In this document: piece after piece, positions 1 to 12,038 of the stretch
Position numbering within the stretch: the first letter of the stretch is position 1
Layout: every line of letters starts with the position of its first letter
From: Selaginella tamariscina
Lineage: Eukaryota; Streptophyta; Lycopodiopsida; Selaginellales; Selaginellaceae
DNA: 64,000 nt
Reading direction: 5' to 3'
NCBI GenBank assembly: GCA_003024785.1
Contig: PUQB01000074.1
Location: forward strand, 124,001-188,000
Notes under the pieces: model-generated
What the model was told of the DNA's origin: nothing
What the model saw: the letters and a program-made list of their open reading frames with translations, nothing else
Databases searched by the model: none
Program-made: the position numbers and the translations under genes

Positions 1-61
1 AGCAAACACACAAGTCAATTGATTAGGAGACAAAATAAAATAAAAATCAAAGATGACTAAC

Positions 62-820
62 CTTGTGGCTGCCGACTCAAGCTAGATGGTGCCGACCCTC
101 TCAGTCGGCACAGAGATGTAGAAGAAATCCTGCCGACTGAGATAGTTGGTGCCGACCCTCTCAGACGGCACTGAAGAGATAATGGTGCCGACTGAGCTAG
201 GATGGTGCCGTCCCTCTCAGACGGCACAAATGGGAAGACCCATTAACTCTGAAAAAAGAAATACTTGAGCCGCAAAGCAAAAAATAAACAAATTCAAAAT
301 ACCTTGTGGTTGCCGACTGAACCAGGATGGTGCCGTCACTCTCAGTCGGCACAAATGGGAAGACCCTTTATCTCTGGGATTCCGACACAAATGGGAACAC
401 ATTAACTCTGAAAAAAAAAACATTGTGATAGGATACTTGAGCCGCAAAGAAAAAATAAACAAATCGAAAATACCTTGTGGCTGCCGACTGAACCAGGATG
501 GTGCCGTCACTCTCAGTCGGCACAAATGGGAAGACCCTTTATCTCTGGGATTCGACACAAATGGGAAGACACATTAACTCTGAAAAAAAAAACATTGTGA
601 TACGGATACTTGAGCCGCAAAGAAAAAAATAAACAAATTGAAAATACCTTGTGGCTGCCGACTGAACCAGGATGGTGCCGTCGCTCTCAGTCGGCACAAA
701 TGGGAAGACCCTTTATCTCTGAAAAATAAATTATTTGAGCCGCAAATCATAAAATAAAGAAATTGCACATACCTTGTGGCCCCGACTGAGCAGGATGGTG
801 CCGACAATCTAAATCGGCAC
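62..820 (+). repeat. Hairpin repeat array, copy 1 (7 units)
   Basis: Seven units of about 41 nt lie at 70-110, 131-170, 186-226, 311-351, 482-522, 656-696 and about 780-819. Each has the form TGCCGACTGA, a spacer containing GGTGCCG, then TCAGTCGGCA, so the outer arms are inverted repeats. The middle GTGCCGAC can also pair with the right arm in an alternative stem. From the third unit on they sit in a longer tandem repeat of roughly 125-175 nt with A-rich linkers. The array precedes a leader and may be a promoter or transposase-binding region (inference). Confidence 0.8.
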
Positions 821-1189
821 AGAAATCTCGATTGATTTACTTGGGCGCACGAATCGACTCGAAATGGATGGCGCCGCTCCTCTCAAGCCCCTTGGAGGAG
901 ATTTCAGAACTCAGATCTGAGATTGAAAAAACCCTAGCCGCAAGTCCTATCTACCAAAAAACCCTAAACAGTGAACCCTACGGAATAAATGTGACATTAA
1001 TATTTAGGGTTAATATTAAAATATGTGAATAATTGGTAAAGGTGAAGATATTTCAAATCATAAAAGGTAGTAATTAAATTAAATCGGTGATACTAGAGGA
1101 CAGCATTAAGAACACTGTGAGCTGGGCAGCGTAGAATTAATTATATACAAAAGTGTATTCACTTTATTATCAACGATTATAATTTTTTT

Positions 1190-4100
1190 TGGCGAACGAG
1201 AGTGTGTTTAATCTTTTGCTTTGCTTTCCTAAACCACCGAGCTTTCTCCTTGCGTTGTCATGGCCAGAGTTACCTATGAATGAAGCATTGACAAAGATTT
1301 CCCAATCGATGAAGATGGAAATGCTTTTGTGTTTGAACATGATCTTCACTTTGCTTTCAACATTCCTTGTTGGTTCAGTATACATGTGTTCAATTGATGT
1401 CAGTTTCTGCGAGTTCTGGAGAGATGTGGAGTTGTTACCAGAAGGCAATGCATCAAACCAGTTTGTCTTTTTACACATTGTGCCCGGCAAAGGGCCCGTT
1501 GTTCAGGTTGCGGACAAAGGAGCGTGAGGAATCCATGCTGGTGTGTCTTCTAAGAGCAGACAAATGTAGATAGGGAAGGATCTCATTGGTTCGTCTGAAG
1601 TTAAACGAGTCTCTGAACTACGCAGATATACAATGGAAATGTCATTTACGAACTTCCCCCAAAGAAAGAAAGCACAGAGAAGTACTTGGGGATGAATCGC
1701 AAGGATGGCTGCTACCATTGGACACACCCGAGCACAACACACTGGCATGTTCCGGCGAGTCAGTCGAAGTTCATGTGTCGGACATCTCAAATGCATCAAT
1801 CCTACCTGCCCCTACTTGGCTTTTGAGAAAAAAGCAAATGAATGTCACTTCAAGGGTGCTGTGGAGAAGGCAAAGACAACTGAGACAGGCAAAGAATAGG
1901 CATGAAATGTAAGCATTGTGGAGAGGAGCATTTAGTGCACACTGTCCGGCAAAGTAATAGGCATGAAATGTAAGCATTGTGGAGAGGACCATTACTAGTG
2001 CACACTTGTCCGGCTTATGTGTACTACATTTTGCCAGACGACATTTCTTTTACAAGGTTGTTCATTCACATAAGTGTTCATCAGCATCCAGTTAGCCCCT
2101 CAGTGTCAGCTTCAAATGTTCAGCGTGTCAGATCTAGTGTCAGCAATGTGGTAAAGAGCAGTCCGTGAACTAATCAACGAGTGATTGAGTTTCAAGCTGC
2201 GCGTGAGCTCATCTTTGAAGAACTTTTCAAGGAAGAAGGAGAAGTCTCGTACACTGGTTTACTCTCAAAACTTGAACCTCTTACAAACCATTGAAGGTAT
2301 TTTTCTTTAGATCTCTACACACTGACGTGACCTTTTCTTTAGGACTCGGGACTGGATTACACAATCAAGACAAAAGGAGACACACTTTAGAAAGGGTTAC
2401 AAGGGTCTTCTAGAGCTGAAGACAAAGTTGCCAATACCTTTCATTCACGTCATACATGTTCCAAGGATGGAACTGCATGGTGCTGAGGAACAGCCTCTGA
2501 TCTTCAAAATGACAATTGAGGGACCGGGTTCAGGAGTTGAGTACATCAGAAGGTGTCAAAGTGGAGGAGACCTTCATGATCAATGGGTTGTTCTGGACCA
2601 CACGCACCGTATACCAGATTGGGCGACAATTGGAATACACCTTTATGACCCATTGTAAGTTGTAGAACTCTTCATAACACTTTCTAATCTTTGTTATCTA
2701 ATGCTCTCTTACAGTGTCAGATCCATGGTGACTATAGCTTACGCAGATATGTCCGCGAAGATAATGTTGCAGTGCTGAAGTTCTTGAACACAATGCTAGA
2801 GGTTTGTAAGAAACAGGGTTTGGAGAATGTCAACTTTGCTGGTTTCATGTCGGATGAGGCTGGAGCGATATGGATAGCCTTGCATCAAGTATTCAACAAC
2901 GGAGAAAAGATGAAAGGGAGGGAAAGAAGCTGTTTGTTTCACTTTATGCAATCCGTGCATCAGGTGACAAAGAAATGGATCGCAGAAGAACATCGCGAAG
3001 AACACATGAAGCTTGCTCATGCCTGGCCTGCAGCACTGAATGAACAATCTAAGAAAGAACAACTAGCAATTCTCGAGTCTTTTTGGGAAGGACGAGCGTC
3101 AAACATTCGAGCTTTGAAGACATGGCTGTCTTGGTGGATCAGGCATGAGGACCACATCTCCATGGCAGAACTGGGAGATATGACAGAAGAAGGACTCGCG
3201 AGTATTCCAACTACAAACAATGCTGAAGTGATTCATGCAAGAGCAAGAAGAGCAAGATTGGCCAAAAGAGTACCACTATTGGAGGCGACAATGTTAGACC
3301 TCACCGATGCAGTTATGCAGAGTGCGAAGGTGAAAGCGGCAATAGAAGGGAGGTATATAGGGTCAGGGCCTTCGAAGGAAACTCTGTTGAAACGAGTGCA
3401 ACGCAAAACTCTCTGAGGGGAAAAGTGTATCTCCATCAACAATTATCAATATGGTGGAAGACGAGGAACACTTGACCAGCCCGGAGTTCATGAGTACCAC
3501 TAACGTTCGAGTGCAAACTGTTAGGAGAACAGTCACAGGAACAGAACAGTCTGATGCTCGACGTTCACACAGACATGATGTAGAGTACACAGAGCGGTGG
3601 TCCAAAACAACATGAGAAAGAGGTTAAGGTTCAAAGAGGTTTTGGAGAGAGAGATTGCTCAAACAGAGTGGGTTATCAGACGAATCAGAGCATCTAGTAA
3701 GGTTAAGTGTTTGGGGATGAATCAGGAAGGAACTGCTCTGTGTGGAAAACCAATCGGTTATCCAAGCAGAGTGCCAACACCATGATTCTATAGAAAACGA
3801 ATGTACATTGATGCCTTGGGGAATGAGGAGTATGTACAACAGATGATGTGGTTCTGCCCAAAAGATTCAGGGTGTTTCACGGCAAAATTCTTTAGTTACG
3901 AATTCCAACACCACCAACAGTTTGGCCTGTGCTTAAGGAAATGAAGTTGACAAGTGAGGAGGTCAGAGAACTACAGGATGCAGGCTTTGTTCTAGAAGGT
4001 TTACAGGGGACGACAGGAAGAGTAGATGAGGGTCAGAAGGATAAAACACCATCGCCACCATGTGGAGCTGGATCTACAACAATTCCACTTTTCGAAGGAC

Positions 4101-4470
4101 GTATGGTCCAGACTCCGAAAAACATGTCTAAGGAACAAGAGAAGAATTTCCACAAGGCCAAGACGTTTTAGGTCGTGTAAGAAATGTTGAAGTGACAGTT
4201 AAAGGACGGAAGGAGGCTTTCGTTGTGTCAGCAGGAAATGACTCTGCAAAGGTGACTATTAGTACTTATTCTACATGCAGTTGTTTTACCTTTTAGAAGA
4301 GCAAAAGTTGGAGCCCATGTGTACACATGTACTTCGTCTACAGCCCTGTGCTTGGCTTGAACCCGGACGTCACATATTTTTACAAAGGCGATTGCTCAAT
4401 GAGATGGAGGTCCACCGTTTGCTGGTGAATTGCAACAGAGTTCACAACCCACCGGTGCTACAAGGATAAA
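1190..4470 (+). pseudogene. Mutator-like transposase, copy 1, frame-broken
   Basis: In order the reading shows: an N-terminal Cys/His zinc-binding region (CPYLAFEKK near 1800, then CKHCGEE about 1915 onward); the first acidic block DHTHRIPDWATIG near 2600; the longest open piece at 2691-3416 with SDEAGAIWIAL (second acidic block) and CLFHFMQSV, which gives the CxxH signature seen between the second D and the E of Mutator-like transposases; and a C-terminal SWIM-like zinc finger (CSC...CVHMY) near 4270-4350. Splice-like breaks near 2660-2715 suggest real introns, but other breaks are stops or frameshifts. A 60-bp tandem duplication disrupts the N-terminal finger. It corresponds piece by piece to the copy on the minus strand at 21620-24800. 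Family call is firm; function of this copy is doubtful. Confidence 0.75.
1896..2015 (+). repeat. Tandem duplication inside transposase copy 1
   Basis: The segment beginning AGGCATGAAATGTAAGC occurs twice about 60 bp apart, ending in TGCACAC..GTCCGGC each time. The second transposase copy has it once, so the duplication arose in copy 1. Confidence 0.85.
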
Positions 4471-4602
4471 TGGTTTCATAAAAATGCTTTATTAAGCCAG
4501 TCGGCATATTAAAAAAACTTGTATATTCTAGAATATTCTTAAGTATATTCTAGAATATGCTAGAATATACCTGGAATATCCGCAAATATACTAGAATAAT
4601 AT

Positions 4603-4641
4603 GGAGCCTCCTGAGCCGGAGCCTCCTTTTTGCCGAGACCC
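4603..4641. repeat. Terminal inverted repeat, right end of element copy 1
   Basis: GGAGCCTCCTGAGCCGGAGC followed by CTCC(T)nGCCGAGACC. Its reverse complement matches the left end of copy 2 (21396-21432) with only a few changes. Inside it lies a run of AGAATATTCT-type repeats (4525-4600), also present inside both ends of copy 2. Confidence 0.8.
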
Positions 4642-6763
4642 ATGTAATTGTTAAATTTTGTGTCATATTGAAATATGTTTTGGCTAGGAAAATAAAGATT
4701 TATTTAATAAGTTTAAAGTTTGTGTATATCTTGCACTTTCTTGTATAAATTCTATATGTAATGATAATTTGAGTATAAAGTTCCTTCTCATAAGCAGCAT
4801 AAGACATCAACTAACTCTTCCTAACTAAAAATGGATGTTAAACATATCATTCAGTCATTCATGTACCAAAGAACATTATGTGATTATATCATATATTGCT
4901 AGATAACATGCATATAGGGAGTAATTATAATCCATATACATATAATTTATGTTATTATTTCATATATAATTGCTGAGATACATATAGAATAAGACAATAA
5001 TACACGCACACAGGAACAGGGAGTCCATATATATGAAATGTTAAAACAAATCTTTTTCTTAAGCATATGCAACTGCATTAAACTACATTATTAGACTATG
5101 TCCTTGCCCATATACGCATTATATATCTACTATTCATTGATTCATGATAATAAGATCACATGCAGATATCCTTGGCTAACTGGAATGTTTATTCCTTACA
5201 AGTTGTCATGTACATATATTATATGGTACAGACAAGCATCTTTGCAGTTCTCCAGAGAAATGACACTAATACTTTTAAAATTTAATGTATTAAGATTAAG
5301 CTGATACACACACGCACACACATATATGAGGGGAGATACTTTATATTTATTGGTTTTATCGTCTGTTCCACCCAGTTCGAGTATATTTTCACACAGTATT
5401 ACAACAGTCCGGTAGTGGGGACCATAATTGTGAATTCACACGAGATATGTATGTAACTATGACGCATGAGACATGCATGGAAGATGGTCATGTATGTATG
5501 TATGTGTTAATTCTTTATGGAGTTTTGAAAAATATATATAATTTGTTACTAATTTAGCACTAAACATTTTCATTACATACATGCATGTGTATGTGCGTTT
5601 CACATAGTACCACGAAGCAGTACCACAGTGACTATGACCACTGTACACCATTACAGTCTATATGGGGAGAGGTTGTCACGCGATAGCTCCATACTCCAGT
5701 ATTCCTGCAATCTGAATTACGTGCTTTTCATCCCCCCCCCCAGCAACACCCACACGCACGCACACACACACACAATGTATGTCATGTGTATTGTATATTT
5801 AAGTATCCAGGAAGTTAACTAAATATTATTTTACTCAATATATGTACAATATGCATAGAAACAGACAATGCCTTTGTGTCAATATACGATAACATGAGTA
5901 TGAATATCGGTTAATGGATAAACCTCATGCACTTCAAAATTAGAAATTAAATAATTTTAATTATTAATTTATTGTTTTGATATTTAAACTAAATAAATAT
6001 GCATTACAATATAACAATGCTTTTTTTTTAAGATACATTTTTGTTAATGTAGTGTGACTATATGATTTAGTGCTAATTAAGTTTAAATCTCTCAAATTAG
6101 TCAGCTGTAGTTTTACATAATCATAGTTAATTAACTTTTGCATTTAAAATGCAAATAAAAATAAGCACTGCAATATAGTATAGTTATATTCAAAATTATG
6201 GCATTTATGCTTGTTCATAATTTTATAATAATTTAGTAAATATTATTTTTTATGTTTAAGTGGGAGATTTACAAATAAATCATTAAAGTTTTTAATGTTT
6301 TTTTATTTTTTAATTTTAAAATGCTTAAAATTTTAAAATACAGTATTTTTAGGGTTTAATTATATACGTGGGTATGTAAAGATATTACGAAACTATGTGA
6401 GTACACAAATGTCCAAGACTGTCATGATCTTGCTTGATGTTACAAAAGTGGTCACAATCAATCGTAGTACATTGCCATTAGTACATAGCAGGAAGGCTTT
6501 TCTCACTCATACACACTTTCTTACTTGAAGATTCTGTTTCGAAATTTATATAAAATTGTGTATACCTGATATATACGTTTGCTCTTAGAAAAACAAGCAC
6601 GTGTTATTTCAATTATCCGCGTGCACTGAAAAACACGTACTATGTACACTTCTGTAGTTTAATAGGAGAGAAATTCGTATTTATAAGCTTCACTGATTAT
6701 GTGATAATGTCCATAGATCATGCAGTAGTGAATACTTCTTGATACAATCAGCTCATAGAAAGA
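4642..6763. other. AT-rich intergenic region
   Basis: I find no supported gene. The stretch is AT-rich with scattered short CA repeats (for example 5750-5775) and no long open frame. The last few hundred bases are the upstream region of the bHLH gene; a specific TATA box cannot be singled out with confidence in this AT-rich sequence. Confidence 0.6.
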
Positions 6764-7893
6764 ATGGCACTGTCCGATCCTCCTGCAACGTTCGAGCTTG
6801 AAGAGTTCGACGAATGGCTAGCTACATTTCCCTCATTGGAGGCTATTCCCGATAAGGATGGCTGTACATTGCAGGACATTCGGAATAGAAGCTCTCCTGT
6901 TGCTGCTGTGCATCGACCATTGCCTCCTTCAGGCAAAGAAAGAGAACAACTGCATCAAATTACCAGCAAGAGGCGGATGCCCGCAAGATTCACATTCTGT
7001 CTGAGAGGGAGCGACGAAGGAGTATGAACGGCCTCTTCTCAAAACTTGCATCTCTCCTGCCAGAGTCATCTGTAAAGGTTCTCTCTCTCTATACACATAC
7101 AAATCATTAAGCACTGCAGTATAACGATCGTCATTCTTTTGTAAAGAGCGATAAATGTGTCATAGTCGAAGAGACTATTAGCTACATACAAGCATTAGAA
7201 AACGAATTAAAGGAGCTTTCAAAGAAGCGAGAAGAGGTGATGAAGAACACCGTAATAAACATTAACACAGGCTCTGTTTCGCCATTGAAAAAACTGGACA
7301 TAACCATGAAGCTCGGAAATAGTGGGAGTGCAAGAGATGGCAATCACAGTCTGGGGTCAAGCCAGGCTCAAACGTGGTCCTTAGCATATGCAAACGCCAT
7401 GTTTTCGTCACTATGTGCAGCTCAAAAAGTATTGCAAATGTCTTGTCTACAGCAATTGCCATCACGGAGCAGCACAAACTGATTATCTTAGATGCTAATA
7501 TGTCCACCAATGAGTCCATGGCCTTTCTCTACTTGCACCTGGAGGTATCTTGTTGTGCGTGCGTGCGTACGTGCGTACGTGCGTGTCCGTGTGCGTGTGT
7601 GTGTGAGAGAGAGAGAGATCAAAAACAGAATATAAAAAATGAATTCTCAACTAGTCTTTGGATGTGTTTTGATTTTAGCCAATATATACATTTCTTTCAT
7701 AGTTCATATATATATACACACATATAAGTGTTTGTAGCTGGCTGTTTGATATTTTATATTATGAATATGTATGAATTACTGGCTTAGTTAATAATTAATC
7801 GTCTCTATTTATATTTTCATTTTGTATTGTCAGGCAGGGGACGAGAATATGCTAGTATATAAAGATGCTTGCAAACTCAACTGCCGGACCTGA
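6764..7893 (+). CDS. bHLH transcription factor with C-terminal ACT-like domain
   Basis: The basic region and helix 1 read KIHILSERERRRSMNGLFSK, with the H-E-R DNA-contact pattern of E-box/G-box binders. Helix 2 is IVEETISYIQALENEL. The C-terminus (NVVLSICKRHVFVTMCSSKS onward) matches the ACT-like fold of plant bHLH proteins of the ZHOUPI/bHLH95 type. A consistent model has exons 6764-6898, 6967-7077, 7147-7236, 7350-7544 and 7834-7893, all GT-AG and in phase, giving about 196 residues. The first (68 nt) and third (113 nt) introns are less certain, because a single missing base would explain the same frame changes. The intron 7545-7833 contains a TGCG/TG/GA microsatellite. Family is clear; the specific orthologue is not. 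It would act in the nucleus as a dimer. Confidence 0.85.
7556..7618. repeat. TGCG/TG/GA compound microsatellite in bHLH intron
   Basis: Runs of GTGCGTGC and GTACGTGC pass into (TG)n and then (GA)n within the last intron of the bHLH gene. Confidence 0.9.
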
Positions 7894-8691
7894 CCAACAT
7901 ATGTTTACATCAAGCTCCTGATAGATACATGAAAATCTCTTACATATAGTGTATGGCTATATAGTAATATATAAAATATGATGGAGCAACAAATATATAA
8001 ACTAAGTCCATGAATATTCTAAAATACTTCTAAGTGTATGTATTCTTTTTTACACCATAACATGTTACACGATGTAGATGTCTATTCAAGTATCACCCAC
8101 CAATAAGGGTAAAAAACAGTAAGTTTTTAATTACATGTGATGTAAGTTTATTTATGTATGATTAAAAAAAAAACATTCTTTTATGTCATGGAAATGTGAC
8201 ATGACATTTCAGAACGAGACGTGAATATGAAAACAAATAAATAATATAAAATCGGAATAAAAACAAAATGGAATAAAAACAAAATAAAAAAAAATAAAAA
8301 ATCGTATATCCTTACTGGACGTTATTCCATCTTGATTGGCTTTTAGTGTTCTACTGTTACTCAACCACAATGTCTTGTTTCCATGTGAAGCGTATAGACG
8401 AATTCAAAGACGTACAGTACATACAAACATAGGTGTGTGTGTGTGTGTGTGTGTGTATTTGAAAACTCTCGTACTATGACAAAAGCAAGCTGGAAGACCT
8501 GAATTCTTTCTAACAATATTAAACAATACTAGTTGTTTTGCGTCAGACAGGAGACTCACGCGCTTGTAAAATATGACAAAACGACACAAAAAATATCTAC
8601 ATAGATAGTGAAACATTGACTTTGATTTTAATTAAAATGTTAAATGTTAAACTTGTAGTATATCAAAAGGTTGCGCTTCATTCAATTCAAT
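7894..8691. other. Intergenic region between bHLH and MLO genes
   Basis: AT-rich with A-runs and a (GT)n microsatellite at about 8433-8457. No supported gene. It contains the bHLH 3' end and the MLO 5' flank. Confidence 0.6.
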
Positions 8692-11619
8692 ATGGGACCT
8701 GGAGCGGATTCCACGTTAGAAGCTACACCAACATGGGCGACTGCTTCGATTATTACCATTATTATTATAGTCTCCATTGCAGCTCAACGAGCAATTCATC
8801 ACGCTGGCTTGGTATACACACGCACACAGATACACATATGTATATGTTTTTCATATAGTTTTCCTTTGCATGCAGTGGATGAAAAGAAGAAAGCAGAGTC
8901 CTCCACTTAAGAACGCTCTTGAGAACATCAAAGAAGGTACTGCAGTAAATTTAACAAGTAATTAACTGTATTTTAACAATGTATTTTATTAGAGTTGATG
9001 CTGCTTGGTGTTATATCACTATTGCTAGCAGTTTCACAGGCGTTCACCACGGATATATGTGTATCTCAGAGTTTAATTCAAAGTATGCTCCCTTGTAGAT
9101 CTGTCAGCTATATACCTCCGGGAAAACTCCCTCCTACTGAATTGCCTCCGGGAAAATTCCCTCCTCATAAACTGCCTCCCAGTGAATTGCCTCCGGGAAA
9201 ATTCCCTCCTCATAAACTGCCTCCCGGAGAATTGCCTCCGGGAAAATTCCCTCCCCATAATCTTCCTCCGGGAAAATTCCCTCCTCATAAAATGCCTCCG
9301 AAAAAACTTCCTCCCGGGAAAATCCCTCCAGCGAAATTTCGAAAACTCTTGGACGTTAATTTTGCATACGGTAGCAATGAATGCACAGGAAAGGTAAACT
9401 CTAATTTTTATAAACAGTAATATATTAAAATTATTTTAAAATCTATATTGTAATTTTAACTAATTTATTTATTTTTTAGTTTAATAAATAGAAATATTTA
9501 ATATTTTAATTAGTAGCATTTATATTGTGCCAGGGTAAACTGCCTGTTTTCAGTGCCACTGATATTCATGAACTCCACATGTTTATCTTCATATTAGGAG
9601 TCGTTCACATTTTCTATAGCCTTGCAACTGTATATCTTGGTGAGAAGAAGGTAAACTCAACACACACACACACACACATGTACGTAATGCATTTTACAGA
9701 TAAATACATGGAAAAAATGGGAAAATGAAGCTCAAAGTGGTAAACTTTGCTATTAATTTAATATAATAATATATTATATATATATATCATATATTATTAT
9801 ATACTTTTTAAAAAATTGTCGTGTTATACAGATGACTGCAAGATGTCACCTTCTAGAGAAACCGAGTTCATATTGAGACATATTAGAAGCTCTTCTCCCC
9901 TAAGCTTTATTGTAAGTGTAATGTAACTACGGTAAATAGGTAGGTTACTATAGTAATTAAGGTATATATGGAAACTAATTTTATAATTAAGATAATTATT
10001 ATGAGTTTATAGTACTATGGTAACCGTAGTTACGTTACATAAGACAAATATATAAATAAATTAATATACATAATTAATTATATTAATTTTATATATAAAT
10101 AATTAAATCTTAGGTGACATTTTTACAACAATTTGCTTGGTCTGTTACAAGAGAAGATTATTTCACTCTTAGGCGGACATTCCTCTTAGTAAGTTATTTA
10201 TTTATTTAATTAAGTTTAAAATAATTAATTTATTAATATTCAGAAAAACCTATGGATAGCAACTTCGACTTCCATGTATACATCAATGTTTCCATTGCTG
10301 ATGACTTCAAAACTGTTATAGGAATGAGGTAGACACACACACACACCCACACACATACTAATAGTGTATTTACAGTGAGTATTTTTGGATATACGTGATC
10401 TTATTCTTTCTAATCAACGTCCACGGTACGATCTCTCTCTATATATGTGTGTATGTATATACGTGTGTGCTTATCTTGCACAGGTTGGTATACATACCTC
10501 TGGATATCTTTCCTTCCCATTTGCGTAAGTTAAACATAAACAATAAATAATATATAATATAAAAAACATAAAAAATAAATAAATAATTAATATTAAATTA
10601 AATATACAGGTATTGCTTTCACTGGGTGCAAAACTCCAACATATACTTAGTACTTTAGCTGTTGACATATTAAAAAACTGTGGGGAAACTGTACATATAA
10701 AAGACAACCTGTTCTGGTTTGGCACGCCTCGGTTACTACTCCACTTACTTCATTTCACTATTTTCCAGGTAAATTATTAAATTTATATATTAAATATTAT
10801 TTATATTACATATTATGCATATATATATACAAACACACATGTATAATGGATATATACACGTTTAATTTATATACAGAATGCCTTTGAACTTGCACTTCTA
10901 TTCTGGATGTGGGTAAGTACTTGTTATTAAACAATAATTAATGCATTAATCCTCTTTTAAATATATAGGCCACTTTTGGATGGGATTCTTGCCTAATGGA
11001 AAATAAGGCGACTGCCTGTGTGCATATCATATCCGGGTGCGTTTGTGCATATATACACACGCACACACATATACACATGCGCACACATACATATATACGT
11101 GTGATATATCTTTCTTTGCAGTGTCCTGATCCTGTTCCAATGCAGTTATACCACTTTACCACTATGTGCTCTTCTTACTCAGGTAAACTCTCACGTACAC
11201 GCACACACTACATCTTTAAAATATATACAGGTATATACCACAATACAGAGATACGTATATCTATAAACGTATATGAGCTAGAAACATAAGTACATGTATA
11301 TATATATGTGTGTGTGTGTGTGTGTATTCTTCTGCATAATTATATCATATACATATATACTGTATGAAATGCAATACATACACACAACCACATACATACA
11401 CTAGATACTATATACATACTACATATACATAATATACTAAAATATACACACAAACACACGTATAACTATGTAGATGTATATGATGGTTTTGATGTATATC
11501 TTGAAGATGGGTTCACATACAAGGCTGAGCAACAACTAGATAAAATAAATTCAGAAGACAGCGGTGCAAACGCACATACCAAATCACAAGAGATTAAAGA
11601 CATAGAAACAGAACATTAA
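8692..11619 (+). CDS. MLO: MLO-family seven-transmembrane protein with proline-rich loop insert
   Basis: Plant MLO proteins are plasma-membrane proteins linked to powdery-mildew susceptibility and Ca2+ signalling. MLO landmarks appear in order: EATPTWATA (TM1), ELMLLGVISLLL (TM2), HELHMFIFILGVVHIFYSLA (TM3), NTWKKWENE, VTREDYFTLR, FDFHVYI..DDFKTVIG, INVHGWYTYLWISF, GAKLQHIL, LFWFGTPRLLLHLLHFTIFQ, NAFELALLFWMW and SYTTLPLCALLTQ. Exons: 8692-8811, 8876-8936, 8993-9393, 9534-9650, 9700-9739, 9832-9911, 10114-10188, 10244-10328, 10376-10425, 10484-10524, 10610-10768, 10877-10912, 10969-11036, 11122-11182, then an unresolved 3' exon in an acidic frame ending with a stop at 11617-11619. The join 10188/10244 is out by one base at an A5 run. 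Residues 102-176 are a proline-rich insert. I could not find the usual calmodulin-binding helix after TM7. Confidence 0.93.
9115..9339 (+). repeat. 15 x 15-nt tandem repeat coding PP[G/H/S/T]K/E[L/F] pentapeptides
   Basis: Fifteen in-frame pentapeptides (PPGKL, PPTEL, PPGKF, PPHKL and so on) fill the loop between TM2 and TM3 of the MLO protein. The DNA units are nearly identical (CCTCCGGGAAAATTC, CCTCCTCATAAACTG), which suggests recent expansion. The flanking loop cysteines (residues 83 and 95, and the later NECTGK) are kept. Confidence 0.95.
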
Positions 11620-12038
11620 GGAAACGACAATTTACCTTTTTATATGATAAACCATGACTCCCATAATGCGGATATACTGTATGTGTGAACGTATATGCAG
11701 TTAACTACGTACCATATTGTATGTATATGAGTATATATTTATATATATGTTGAGTTTTCTGTGGATATATCCTAACAAGTATTAGAGAGAGATTACAAAA
11801 TGTAGTATATATCACATCATTATGCATATATACAACACACACACACACACGCACAAAGACATATCCTAACATTATCATATGCCCATATATCTGATATCCA
11901 GTTAGATACGTTTATGTATTGCGCATATGAGAGTATATAAGATATAAATGTCAATATAGTTGTTACATTTATACTATCACTCCAAATTAAAGATTAACTT
12001 TTTCAGAATATGCGTACCGTGAAACCGGAATATTCTTC
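11620..12038. other. Gap between the convergent MLO and CLF1 genes
   Basis: The two genes are convergent, so this holds both 3' flanks. It is AT-rich with one (CA)n run at about 11831-11852. No gene seen. Confidence 0.6.

Larger units (their letters stand above)
1..4641 (+). mobile_element. Mutator-like element, copy 1 (left end outside window)
   Basis: Positions 960-4641 match the reverse complement of 24995-21396, the transposase half of a second element. The right end carries a terminal repeat (4603-4641) that is nearly the reverse complement of the left end of copy 2. Inside are a hairpin array (1-820), a leader (826-955) and a transposase relic. The left end and target duplication lie outside the window. 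Assignment to the Mutator-like superfamily rests on the transposase motifs and on the 11-bp target duplication of copy 2. Confidence 0.75.

Noticed and set aside
217-807. Minus-strand open frames reading repeated GSSHLCRLR..APSWFSRQPQGI
   Set aside because: They are translations of the hairpin tandem repeat; the open frame follows from the repeat and has no independent coding support.
4642-6763. CRISPR-like or tRNA-like features in repeats of the window
   Set aside because: Repeats are eukaryotic microsatellites or transposon repeats; I could not fold any stretch into a convincing tRNA by eye.
7361-7385. Frame 1 reading QAQTWS before the bHLH ACT domain
   Set aside because: It resembles the QTWSSPNVVL of homologues, but the GT-AG intron 7237-7349 joins the ACT frame cleanly, so I kept the intron and noted the alternative.
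9073-9288. Minus-strand frame of Arg-rich FSRRQF repeats inside the MLO gene
   Set aside because: Antisense shadow of the proline-rich repeat of MLO exon 3.
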